Shown: one piece after another, positions 53,661 to 61,505 of the stretch
How the letters are laid out: each line of letters begins with the position of its first letter
Position numbering within the stretch: the first letter of the stretch is position 1
Assembly: GCF_014203045.1 (NCBI RefSeq)
Contig: NZ_JACHIF010000005.1
Location: forward strand, 1-64,000
Direction: 5' to 3'
Source: Prosthecobacter dejongeii
Lineage (GTDB): Bacteria > Verrucomicrobiota > Verrucomicrobiia > Verrucomicrobiales > Verrucomicrobiaceae
Length of the DNA stretch: 64,000 nt
Position numbers and translations under genes: made by a program
The notes under the pieces: generated by a model
Told to the model about the DNA's origin: nothing
The model's database searches: none
The model's input: only the letters and a program-made list of their open reading frames with translations

Positions 53661-54629
53661 ATGTTTGCGCGTTTTCTTTTTTTGTTGGGTTCTTTCTGCA
53701 CGGCTGGCTTTGGCTCGGTGACGCTGCAGCAGGCGGATTCGTTTTGGAAATTTGATGGGGGCGCGAGTGGGGCGGCCAGCAATGCGCAGATCGTGGATTT
53801 TACGGGGAATCACACGGCGATCAATGCGACGCGGCTGTCCTGGAATACGGCGGTGCCGGCGGTGAGCCCGGGGGGTGGTGCGCCACAGGATACGCTGGGG
53901 CGGGCGCTGAGCTTTGACCCGTATGTGACGGTGGCGGGGGCGGGCACGACGGATGATACGACGGCGGCGGCGACTTTCCAGGTGGCGAATGGGGCGGTGT
54001 CTGGGAGCTTTTCTGTGCTGACGCGGGCGATGTGGGACGGGCCGGTGCTGGGGGAGGCGGGCGTGACGGCCAATGATGTGCCGGGGAACTACTGGCTGCT
54101 GAACAATGGGCTGGGGGGGAATGGCATCGGCTTTCTCTTTGGTCTGCTTGGCAATGCGGATGGGCAGACGGCGCGGCTGGCTTATTACACAAGTTCAGGT
54201 GGGAGCTTTGGTGGGACGCGTAGTTTGACCTCGACTCTGGCGATCACGAAGGGGGTGTGGTATGACATCGGGATGGTGGTGGACATGGGGGATGGCAATG
54301 CGGCGACGCTGGTGGATAATTCGGTGACTTTTTACCTGCATGGTCCTGGGGGCCTGCAGATGCAGACGGTGACGGGCATCTACATCAGCGATGTGACGAC
54401 GGCGGCGCCGAGCACGACGCTGACGGTGGGCTCTGAATCAACGGGGCTGGGCGCGAGCAATCAGCGGAAGTCCTTCGATGGCAGTCTGGACTACTTGGCG
54501 ATGTTTGATGTGGGCATGACGCAGGCGGATGTGCAGGCGATCTTTGCCGCGCCGGAGCCGAGCCGAGCTCTGCTGCTGGGGCTGGGCGTGGTGGGGCTGC
54601 TGCTGCGGCGGCGTCGGGTGGAGGTGTGA
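53661..54629 (+). CDS. PEP-CTERM sorting-signal protein with a LamG-like domain
   Basis: A 322-residue protein from ATG 53661; a TTG frame opening 30 bases earlier is less likely. It has a signal peptide (about 1-18), a concanavalin-like/LamG-type beta-sandwich (about 25-290, FDGSLDYLAMFDVGMTQADVQAIFAA) and a C-terminal sorting signal: PEPSRALLLGLGVVGLLLRRRR. Such tails are recognised by an exosortase that releases the protein to the cell surface or matrix. No exosortase gene lies in the window. LamG-like domains bind sugars or proteins. Confidence 0.9.
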   Translation: MFARFLFLLGSFCTAGFGSVTLQQADSFWKFDGGASGAASNAQIVDFTGNHTAINATRLSWNTAVPAVSPGGGAPQDTLGRALSFDPYVTVAGAGTTDDTTAAATFQVANGAVSGSFSVLTRAMWDGPVLGEAGVTANDVPGNYWLLNNGLGGNGIGFLFGLLGNADGQTARLAYYTSSGGSFGGTRSLTSTLAITKGVWYDIGMVVDMGDGNAATLVDNSVTFYLHGPGGLQMQTVTGIYISDVTTAAPSTTLTVGSESTGLGASNQRKSFDGSLDYLAMFDVGMTQADVQAIFAAPEPSRALLLGLGVVGLLLRRRRVEV

Positions 54630-54713
54630 GCTGAGAGAGGGCGTGGCCGGGAAGGCGAGGAAACTGAAACGATGGTGTGGGGATGGGGTATCTCTTTGGG
54701 TATCCCGCTTTCT

Positions 54714-56405
54714 ATGAAACACCGATTCTTTTTGGCCTGTCTGGTTTTGCTTTCTCTGCTGCCTGCTGTCTCTGCCCAGGAGGGGGCTGCGCCTGCGCGG
54801 GCGATTTTGATCCTGGATGCGTCTGGGAGCATGTGGGGAAAGATCGAAGGGAAGGCGAAGATTGAGATCGCGAGGGAGGCGATCGCGCAGATCGTCGAGG
54901 GGCTGGACAAGAATCTGCATTTAGGCCTGATGGTGTATGGGCACCGGAAGCGGGGGGACTGTGCGGACATCGAGATGCTGATCCCGCCGGGTCCGGTGGA
55001 TAAGGCGGCGTTTATTAAAAAGGTAAATGCCCTGGTGCCCCGTGGGCGCACGCCGCTGACGGGTTCTTTGATCCAGGCGGCGCAGGTGCTGAAAAATACG
55101 GAGCAGAAGGCCACGGTGATTTTGGTGAGTGACGGGATCGAGACCTGTGAGCAGGACCCCTGCCTGGCGGTGAAGGAGCTGGAAAGTCTGGGCATCGATT
55201 TCACGGCGCATGTGGTGGGATTTGACCTGGGCAGCGATGAGCAGGATGCCATCCGCTGCATCGCTGAGACGAGCGGGGGTGAATTCCTGGCGGCGGGGGA
55301 TGCGCCAACGCTGCTGAATGCGCTGGCGACGGCGCTGGTGAAGACGGCCGATCCGCAGGCGGCTGCGCCGGAAGTGAAGCCTGCACCGATGCCCGCGCCG
55401 GTGCCCCCGATGCCTGCGCCAAAGGCTGAGGTGGAGATCGCGAATGTGACCTTCATCACGGTGCTGGCTGAGGGGGGAGAGGCGGTGAAGAGCTACTTTG
55501 AAATCACGCCCGAAGGACAGGCCAAGAGCGTGGCCCGGGGCTCGAGCGAGAGCTATAAGCTCGCTCCGGGTAAGTATCAGGTGAAGGCGACCTGGGGCAG
55601 TGCGGTGATTGCGGAGGTGGTGACGGTGCCTGCGGAGCCGGAGTCGAAATTCACCCTGGTGTACAATGGGGGTATTTTACGGCTGCAGGCTCTGGCCAGC
55701 CAAGGCGGGGAGAAGGTGAAGGCGTACTACACCATTTCCCGCGCAGGCAAGGACCTGAAGGGGAATCGCCCCCGGGTGACGGCGGGCTCGGGAGAGGAAT
55801 TTCAACTGCCCGCTGGGGAGTATCATGTGGAGGCAAAGTGGGGGCAGTCGCGGGCGGAGGATATCTTTGAAGTGACACCTGGGGAAGTGACTGAGGGGGA
55901 ACTGGTGGCCAATGCGGGGGTGCTGAAACTGACGGCGTCTCCGGTGGCTGGGGGGGAACTTTTGAAGGTCTATTACACCATCCTGGACGGGAAGGCGAAG
56001 CTGGATGGCAGCCGCAGCCAGGTCGCATCGGGATCGGGCGGAGAATACCAGATCCCAGCCGGGCGGTATCTCATCCGGGCGAAATGGGGAGAAGCGATCG
56101 GCGAGGTGGAGGCTGAGGTGAAGGCGGGAGAGGCCACCGAGGCGCAGGTGCTGGTGCCGGGCGGGGTGCTGAATGTGATGCTGAAAGACGCTGCCGGAGA
56201 GGTGGTGAAGGCCTACACGACGATCTACAGCGCGAAGACGAACCTGGAGGGCAAACGCACCCGCATCACGGCGGGGACGACGCCCTCTTTCACCCTCGCG
56301 GCTGGGGAGTATTACCTGGAGGCAAAGGTGGGCAAAGAGACCATCTCCGCAGAAGCCAGTGTCAAAGCCGGCGAGGCCTCGGCAGTGACTTTGCAGGCCA
56401 AGTGA
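54714..56405 (+). CDS. Exported von Willebrand factor A protein with four internal repeats
   Basis: A 563-residue protein from ATG 54714 with a signal peptide (about 1-22). The vWA domain (about 28-210) has the MIDAS motif DASGSM (Asp35), Thr of TPLTGS and Asp of SDGIE. It binds metal and protein partners. After a Pro-rich linker come four repeats of about 80 residues (about 240-325, 326-405, 406-485 and 486-563). Each has the pattern L-x-x-A-x-x-x-G-x-x-V-K-x-Y-(Y/F)-x-I, then a G(E/K)Y(Y/H)xxAKxG segment. The repeats resemble small carboxypeptidase-regulatory-like or PEGA-like beta domains. A periplasmic or outer-membrane binding role is likely. Confidence 0.85.
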   Translation: MKHRFFLACLVLLSLLPAVSAQEGAAPARAILILDASGSMWGKIEGKAKIEIAREAIAQIVEGLDKNLHLGLMVYGHRKRGDCADIEMLIPPGPVDKAAFIKKVNALVPRGRTPLTGSLIQAAQVLKNTEQKATVILVSDGIETCEQDPCLAVKELESLGIDFTAHVVGFDLGSDEQDAIRCIAETSGGEFLAAGDAPTLLNALATALVKTADPQAAAPEVKPAPMPAPVPPMPAPKAEVEIANVTFITVLAEGGEAVKSYFEITPEGQAKSVARGSSESYKLAPGKYQVKATWGSAVIAEVVTVPAEPESKFTLVYNGGILRLQALASQGGEKVKAYYTISRAGKDLKGNRPRVTAGSGEEFQLPAGEYHVEAKWGQSRAEDIFEVTPGEVTEGELVANAGVLKLTASPVAGGELLKVYYTILDGKAKLDGSRSQVASGSGGEYQIPAGRYLIRAKWGEAIGEVEAEVKAGEATEAQVLVPGGVLNVMLKDAAGEVVKAYTTIYSAKTNLEGKRTRITAGTTPSFTLAAGEYYLEAKVGKETISAEASVKAGEASAVTLQAK

Positions 56406-56467
56406 GGACCATGCCTGAGAATGGTTTGGCGATGGGGCGCAGGGGATGCAAATAGTGCACCTGCGCC

Positions 56468-56854
56468 ATGCCGAAACCTAAATCCATCGCGGCGACGCGA
56501 ATCCGTGCGGAAGTGATCCGACTGGTGAGTCTGATCCCTGAGGGGAAGTTCACGACCTATGGGTCCATCGCCGTGCACATGAATGTGGCCGCGCTGCATG
56601 TGGCCTCCGTGATGAGTCGGCTGACGAAGGAGGAGTCAGTGGCATTGCCCTGGCACCGGGTGGTGAGTGCGGACGCACGCGTTAGCCCGAAGATGGAGGC
56701 CAGCCTAGCGATGACGCAAAGGCAGCGGCTGGAGGCGGAAGGGATGCGAGTGGATGCGCAGGGCTACATCCAGGATTCGGACGCCCACTTCCACGTGGTG
56801 GGCCTGCGGCGGAACATCCGCTGGAGTGATCCAGGGAGTGGTGGCGATCCATAA
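56468..56854 (+). CDS. Alkyltransferase-like protein (ATL, MGMT family)
   Basis: A 128-residue protein with the DNA-binding fold of O6-alkylguanine-DNA alkyltransferases: IPEGKFTTYGSIAVHMNV, MSRLTKEES and the active-site loop ALPWHRVVS. The alkyl-accepting Cys of PCHRV is Trp62, the hallmark of ATL proteins. ATLs cannot remove the alkyl group; they flip the damaged base and flag it for nucleotide excision repair. The helix-turn-helix is at about 36-52. It stands alone and has the short length typical of ATLs. Confidence 0.92.
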   Translation: MPKPKSIAATRIRAEVIRLVSLIPEGKFTTYGSIAVHMNVAALHVASVMSRLTKEESVALPWHRVVSADARVSPKMEASLAMTQRQRLEAEGMRVDAQGYIQDSDAHFHVVGLRRNIRWSDPGSGGDP

Positions 56855-56920
56855 AAAAACCAAGGGCGAAGTGAGTGCTGCACTGGAGGACCAGGCAGGT
56901 GGCTGCATCTTCACCCTTGG
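56853..56920 (-). terminator. Probable terminator of the minus-strand gene at 57390
   Basis: A 12-bp stem with one wobble (56860-56871 with 56909-56920) and a 37-base loop that may fold further. On the minus strand it is followed by seven T (56853-56859). It lies about 55 bases beyond the stop of that gene. Confidence 0.6.
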
Positions 56921-56973
56921 AGAGTTGGGGGCTTCACCCGCGGCTCACAGGCGGCGGGGAAGAGGAAAGAAGG

Positions 56974-57390
56974 TTACTTCTTCTCGGTAGCTTTTTCGGC
57001 TTCCTTGGCGGCTTTCTCAGCCTTCTTTTCTTTGTGCTTTTCGATGTCCTTCATGACTTTGTCATGGTCGGTGACTTTGCCTTTCCAGGTGATGGCTTCG
57101 CCTTCTTTGAGCATCTTCTTTTCGCCTTCACCTTTTTCTAGGTAGGAACCGTCGGCCATGACCTTGGTGCCGTCCATGAGAGTGGCGGTTTCGGTCAGTT
57201 CGGTGGTCTTGCCGTCTTTCATGACCCAGAGTTTGCCTTCCTTCATGGCGATGTGGTTCAGTTCGGCTTTTTTCTCAGCCATCTTTTCGGCCTTTTTGAC
57301 GTCTTTTTCTTTTTCGTCTGCGCCGAAGCTGCTGTTGACGACGCAAAGGCTGAGGCAGGCGAAGGCGAGGGATTGAATCAAGATTTTCAT
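56974..57390 (-). CDS. Exported Lys/Glu-rich protein (DUF6799-like)
   Basis: A 138-residue protein with a signal peptide (about 1-23, SFGAD). Residues 48-105 follow the DUF6799-type pattern KEGKLWVMKDGKTTELTETAT then LMDGTKVMADGSYLEKGEGEK. Both ends are Lys/Glu/Ala-rich and probably helical (EKDVKKAEKMAEKKAE, KHKEKKAEKAAKEAEK). Function unknown. A terminator-like hairpin with a T-run follows on the same strand. Confidence 0.72.
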   Translation of the reverse strand: MKILIQSLAFACLSLCVVNSSFGADEKEKDVKKAEKMAEKKAELNHIAMKEGKLWVMKDGKTTELTETATLMDGTKVMADGSYLEKGEGEKKMLKEGEAITWKGKVTDHDKVMKDIEKHKEKKAEKAAKEAEKATEKK

Positions 57391-57573
57391 GGGAATACTG
57401 TTGGTTAGGGGGTGGGGTGGCAGGGTTCACTGGGCCAAGGTTTACTTGGGCGCCGGCTGCGCACACAGATATTCGCCCCACTGGAAAAGAGTGGCTGTAT
57501 CGCTGAGGAAAATTTAATATGAATCGCCTAACAAAAAGAGTGATTGTGAGAGTTTGCCTCAAAGCGAAGTGAC

Positions 57574-57771
57574 TCAACGAGCCGGAAGGCGTGCGTAGCT
57601 GACCACCCAAAAGACCTGAGCGAAAAGCCAGAGGAGCATGCCGAGGCTGAGAAACTTCAAACCCCAGCGGACGTGTACGAGTTTGGCCTCAAGCACTCGA
57701 CCTTTGGCGTGGATCTGCTTAAGCACGCTTTCGCGCACATCGGAATTGAGCTGGGCACCGAAGAGCTGCAT
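57574..57771 (-). CDS. Small single-helix membrane protein
   Basis: A 65-residue protein. The first half is amphipathic and charged (VRESVLKQIHAKGRVLEAKL) and the second contains one strongly hydrophobic helix (about 37-58, FLSLGMLLWLFAQVFWVVS). It might be a small regulatory or stress membrane protein. Small size makes it provisional. Confidence 0.5.
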   Translation of the reverse strand: MQLFGAQLNSDVRESVLKQIHAKGRVLEAKLVHVRWGLKFLSLGMLLWLFAQVFWVVSYARLPAR

Positions 57772-57961
57772 GAGGGCTGATCGGCTGCAAATTCTGCGTC
57801 TGCGAATGGGCGCAGCCGAGGGCGGTGGGCTAAAACGTGCGCGCTAGGAGTGCAGGCCGCAGTTTACAGCCGCTCTAGTCGCGCCATTTTATGTCACAGA
57901 CGGAACAGTTTCAGCTATCCAAGGAAGGATTCTCAATTTCACCCGTTAGACTCATCGCGAT

Positions 57962-58501
57962 ATGTCCACTGACCATTCTTCATCTGCCGACGATGCCAGC
58001 CAGGCTTCGCACAAAAAAACGAGTGTTCTAGATTCCTTGAAATCTGCAGGGGGTTCCTTCAAGCGCTTTGTCACGCATTCCTCCTTGAAGGAAGGCCAAA
58101 AAGATGACCTCAACCAGGCGCTGCATAACGGTGGGGAGAAGAAAGCGGAGCTGGAGAGGTATCGGGATCTAAAAGCGGGCTTTGAGAAAATGAAAAAGGT
58201 GGATGCTGCCTATGCTGCGAATCAGGCTCTTGCTCCACTGAGTGGTAGAAAAGGGTTGGACTCTACAGAGACGAATCGTCAACTGAAGTTGTTGGAGACC
58301 ATGGAGAACGAAATCAAGGCGATGGAGAAAAAGAATCCGCTCATCAAGAAGGAGCTGGAGTATGCGCAGCGCCATGGTGAGGTGGACAAAGTGAAGAAGG
58401 ATGCTGCCGGCCAAGGCACGTCTCTCCGTGACACGCTTAAAGGTGCCGTTGGGGTGAAGACGGATCCCCGTCAGTCATCTTCGCGCCAGCAGAGGCTCTA
58501 G
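57962..58501 (+). CDS. Cytosolic helical protein of unknown function
   Basis: A 179-residue charged protein with a low-complexity Ser/Ala N-terminus and long helices (ELERYRDLKAGFEKMKKVDAA, QLKLLETMENEIKAMEKKN), consistent with a coiled coil. There is no leader or motif. It starts at ATG 57962 after about 190 bases of non-coding DNA. Confidence 0.66.
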   Translation: MSTDHSSSADDASQASHKKTSVLDSLKSAGGSFKRFVTHSSLKEGQKDDLNQALHNGGEKKAELERYRDLKAGFEKMKKVDAAYAANQALAPLSGRKGLDSTETNRQLKLLETMENEIKAMEKKNPLIKKELEYAQRHGEVDKVKKDAAGQGTSLRDTLKGAVGVKTDPRQSSSRQQRL

Positions 58502-58537
58502 AGCCTAGGGCGTGTGAAAAAGATACTGTGGCTGAGG

Positions 58538-59212
58538 CTAGAGCACCCCAGCATCTTCGAGCGCGCGCAAGAGCAGTGCCTTGCCGTGGCTTTCGATGAC
58601 GCGACCGTGACCGACGATGATGCGGTCAAAGTCTTGATCCAGAATGCGCCTCACGGAGGCCTGAAAAGCAGGGCGATCTTTGAGGCATAGCTTGAAGATG
58701 CGGCTCATGCCTGGGTAGCGTTTGAAACCGGCAATGTAACGGTGAAAGAAGCGATCCCAGCCGTGTTCGTTGGGATCAAAATTGAAGATGAGGTCTGCCA
58801 CGATGAGGGTGTGCGTGGGCACATGAAGGAAGGCATGTTCTTTGAGCTTCGGGGTGCCTTCGACGGGGAAGACCTCCAGCTCGCCCGCCCATGCCGCAGG
58901 CGCTGGCAGCAGGGGCAGGGTGGGGAACTTCACGACTTCTGAAAAACCCGGCGGACCGAGGAAGGGCAGGGCGGGAAAGGCGGCGTGGCCTTCTTTGGCA
59001 TAGGTGTCATGCAGCAGCATGGCCTCTACCAACCAGCCGGGCGTGCCTAACGACTGAAGGGTGGCCAGATCTGCCGGGGTGAAAGGGGCCATGGAGTGCA
59101 GGACCGTCTGCCCAGAGCGCAGACGGATGACGGTGACGTTCCGCCCATGCTGCGTGCCCAGGACGGTGAGCGGGTATTGCAGGAGCCAGAGGTTTTCGGC
59201 GAGTTGTTTCAT
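58538..59212 (-). CDS. DUF4336-like protein (metallo-beta-lactamase-like fold)
   Basis: A 224-residue protein whose first codon is ATG 59212; the frame is open upstream to 59461 but lacks similarity there. Order of signatures: LAENLWLLQYPL, LGTQHGRNVTVIRLRSG, the helical ADLATLQSLG, HVPTHTLIVADLIFNF, and the final DFDRIIVGHGRVIESHG. The pattern resembles DUF4336, a fold related to metallo-beta-lactamases in which several metal His are missing. GxxHGR and GHGRVI suggest remaining metal-type loops. Enzymatic role unknown. A decayed second copy of its N-terminal part lies at 61367-61501. Confidence 0.82.
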   Translation of the reverse strand: MKQLAENLWLLQYPLTVLGTQHGRNVTVIRLRSGQTVLHSMAPFTPADLATLQSLGTPGWLVEAMLLHDTYAKEGHAAFPALPFLGPPGFSEVVKFPTLPLLPAPAAWAGELEVFPVEGTPKLKEHAFLHVPTHTLIVADLIFNFDPNEHGWDRFFHRYIAGFKRYPGMSRIFKLCLKDRPAFQASVRRILDQDFDRIIVGHGRVIESHGKALLLRALEDAGVL

Positions 59213-59428
59213 GAGGGTAGAGGGTGAGTGTTGTCCTGCCCATGGCCGGAGTATCAGCTTGGTCTTCAGGATTTCGCAGGGGCTGGGATGCCCGGCCTTG
59301 TGAATCCTGCAGTCACGTGGAAGACTGGCCAAAGAGGACCCCGGCACCTGCCGGTCCCTGCTTACAGCTCGGGGTGCCTTTGGCATGCGGGATCCGGCGG
59401 AGACGATGTGGTGATGCCTCAAGTGCGC

Positions 59429-59458
59429 AAAAAAAGAGCCGGCTGGCGGCCGGCTCTT
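59429..59458 (-). terminator. Rho-independent terminator of the DPRG-repeat gene
   Basis: A perfect 10-bp stem (59434-59443 with 59449-59458), 5-base loop, with a run of A on the plus strand that becomes seven T on the minus strand. It lies about 27 bases beyond the stop of the minus-strand gene. Confidence 0.92.
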
Positions 59459-59484
59459 CATGTCAATGGGTATCTAGCGCCAGG

Positions 59485-61317
59485 TCACTCCAGTGGAATG
59501 ACGCGGCTGAAAAAGATCGTCTCGCCCTGCTTGATGGCGACTTCTTGGCCCAGCACTTCGAAGTTCAACAGTACCTCGTCCCTTTTTGGAGTGTCATCGA
59601 ATTCGACTTCCCCTTCAGTCACGCTGTCGTCTTCCTCGACGATCAGCGTACCGCGGGTGATACCGCCGATGACGACATCGTAGGAACCCGCCGAGAGGCC
59701 GCGTGCTTGCAGCTTGAAGCTGGCACCGCCGTCTTCGTCTTTCTGAAAAGAGAAGCTGACGAGGCCGGATGCGCCAGAAGACGCAAACAAGGAGCCCTGA
59801 ATCAGAAGGGGGGTGCTGACATTTCCACCGCCACCACCGACTGCTGCTGAACCCGAGCCCAGGATGTGGGAGAAGAGCACTTCTCTACTGCTGTTGGCTA
59901 TCTCGACGAGCTGACCGCGCGGATCGAATTTCAGGGAAACCTTTCCAGGTTCCGTCTTGGTGCCAAACTCCACTTCCCCTTCAGGGCCATTTACGGTCTG
60001 CACCACACGGATGGAAGCGCGGTGAACTCCGCCGACCAGAAGGCTGTAAACGCCCACCGTACTGTCTTCCATCTCCACCTTGAACCGGTGATAGCCCTTG
60101 TTGTCCACTTCATAACGAGCCTTGGCGCTAGCGGCTGGAACCAGACCTGTGGAGGTGAGATTTTCGTCCAGACGTGACTCTGCTTCCGGGGCGGGTTTAG
60201 TAGCCAGGACGGATGGATCAAACACACCGGAGAATAGGACGGTTTCATCCTGGCTGATGCTGAGGGTGGCCAAGATGGGATCGAAATCCAGCAGGAGGGC
60301 TTCGCCGTCGGGTTGATTGCTGAATTCCAGTTCGCCGGATTCGCCCGTGATCTCGATGAGGCCTTTGCGGATGCCATTGACGCTGAATTCATAGCTGCCG
60401 AGAGCCACGTCTTCCAGTTCCACGGAGAATTTCCTGACTGCTTTTTCACTGACGGTCCATTTGGCTTTGGCCTGGCCGACCGTCTCTTCGGAGACAGGAG
60501 GAATGGCCAGCAGGTAGGCCGCTTTCTTGTCGGTATTCGCACCGAAGGATTGGGCCTTCATGGTGCCGGTGAAGAGGCTCGTTTCCCCTTGGATCAGATC
60601 CACAGTGGCACCGCGGGGATCGAAGGTAAGAGGCATGGCTTTGGAGCCAGTTTTACCTGCTTCAAAAAGCAGCTTCCCGCGTTTTTTGGTGATCGTCATT
60701 TCCCCCACTTCTTGGCCACCCACCAGAAGCTTGCAAAGACCGTCCGGGGCATTGGATACATCCACCGTGAAACGTTTCACCCCTTTGGTATCCTGGGTGA
60801 ACCGGACTGACGCGCGCGCTTTGGGGTTTTGGGTAAGATTGGTTAGGTAAGCTTGTTCGTTGACGCTGGAGCCCGCGCTTTCACCGGCACCCGAAAAGAT
60901 GCCTTCCAGATGAGGAACTCCTTCTTTAACGATGGAAACCAAGCCACCGCGAGGATCAAAATCCAGGGCATCCTGACCTGATTTGGCTGGGGCACGGAAT
61001 TCAATCCGGGCAGTGCCTTTGGAGGTGGTGGTGAAGGTGGCCTGCACCAGATCATTCACCTTGAGGTCATAAGTGCTGCTCGGAGCCAGCTTGGCGACTT
61101 CAACCTTAAATAGCGACTTTTTGACTCCAAAGGAGCCGCTCATTTTACCACTGGCATCGGCGTCTGCGGTGGTTGGAGACAAGGAAAAGCGTAGGGCGGC
61201 AGAATCAGCCCGGAGGGTGCTGGGAGCTGAAACGGTTTGCATCACCATCAGGCAGGCGATGGCTAAACGAGCATGACGCGAAGGGGGGATAGGCATGGAT
61301 GTAGACCACGATTTCAT
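59485..61317 (-). CDS. Secreted DPRG-repeat protein of unknown family
   Basis: A 610-residue exported protein (signal peptide about 8-38, ending near LRADS). It is built from about five repeats of 110-120 residues. Each repeat has two parts: a strand group ending in YxFxVNG/LLVGG with K-x-x-I-x-I, and the hallmark L-x-F-D-P-R-G-x-x-V-x-I-x-x-G-x-x-x-L-F-x-G (DPRG near residues about 119, 234, 353 as DPIL, 462 and 570 in variants). Between repeats are Ser/Gly linkers. The fold is probably all-beta. No similar protein is recognised from memory. Start choice: ATG 61317 or ATG 61296. The terminator at 59429-59458 ends the gene. Confidence 0.78.
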   Translation of the reverse strand: MKSWSTSMPIPPSRHARLAIACLMVMQTVSAPSTLRADSAALRFSLSPTTADADASGKMSGSFGVKKSLFKVEVAKLAPSSTYDLKVNDLVQATFTTTSKGTARIEFRAPAKSGQDALDFDPRGGLVSIVKEGVPHLEGIFSGAGESAGSSVNEQAYLTNLTQNPKARASVRFTQDTKGVKRFTVDVSNAPDGLCKLLVGGQEVGEMTITKKRGKLLFEAGKTGSKAMPLTFDPRGATVDLIQGETSLFTGTMKAQSFGANTDKKAAYLLAIPPVSEETVGQAKAKWTVSEKAVRKFSVELEDVALGSYEFSVNGIRKGLIEITGESGELEFSNQPDGEALLLDFDPILATLSISQDETVLFSGVFDPSVLATKPAPEAESRLDENLTSTGLVPAASAKARYEVDNKGYHRFKVEMEDSTVGVYSLLVGGVHRASIRVVQTVNGPEGEVEFGTKTEPGKVSLKFDPRGQLVEIANSSREVLFSHILGSGSAAVGGGGGNVSTPLLIQGSLFASSGASGLVSFSFQKDEDGGASFKLQARGLSAGSYDVVIGGITRGTLIVEEDDSVTEGEVEFDDTPKRDEVLLNFEVLGQEVAIKQGETIFFSRVIPLE

Positions 61318-61366
61318 ATTTAGTTGGAAATCGAAATATATTAAATGCCGCGAATTTTGTCACGCA

Positions 61367-61501
61367 CTATGCAACGCCTGCGGTGCAGCACTGCCGGCCT
61401 TCTTCAGGAGGCCGACCGCTGGCCAGAGGAAGGCCCTGTTGCAGACGAGTAACCTTAACCTTCCGCCCATGCTGCGTGCCTAGCATGGCTAGCGTCAGGG
61501 G
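61367..61501 (-). pseudogene. Fragment of a second DUF4336-like gene
   Basis: Read on the minus strand, this stretch gives PLTLAMLGTQHGRKVKV then TRLQQGLPLASG, which matches PLTVLGTQHGRNVTVIRL of the gene at 59212. It shares an identical 20-base run (61461-61480 with 59139-59158). Only the N-terminal third remains; the sequence then loses similarity and reaches TAG at 61367. It lies directly behind the stop of the phospholipase-D-like gene. It looks like a decayed duplicate. Confidence 0.7.
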
Positions 61502-61505
61502 CGGA

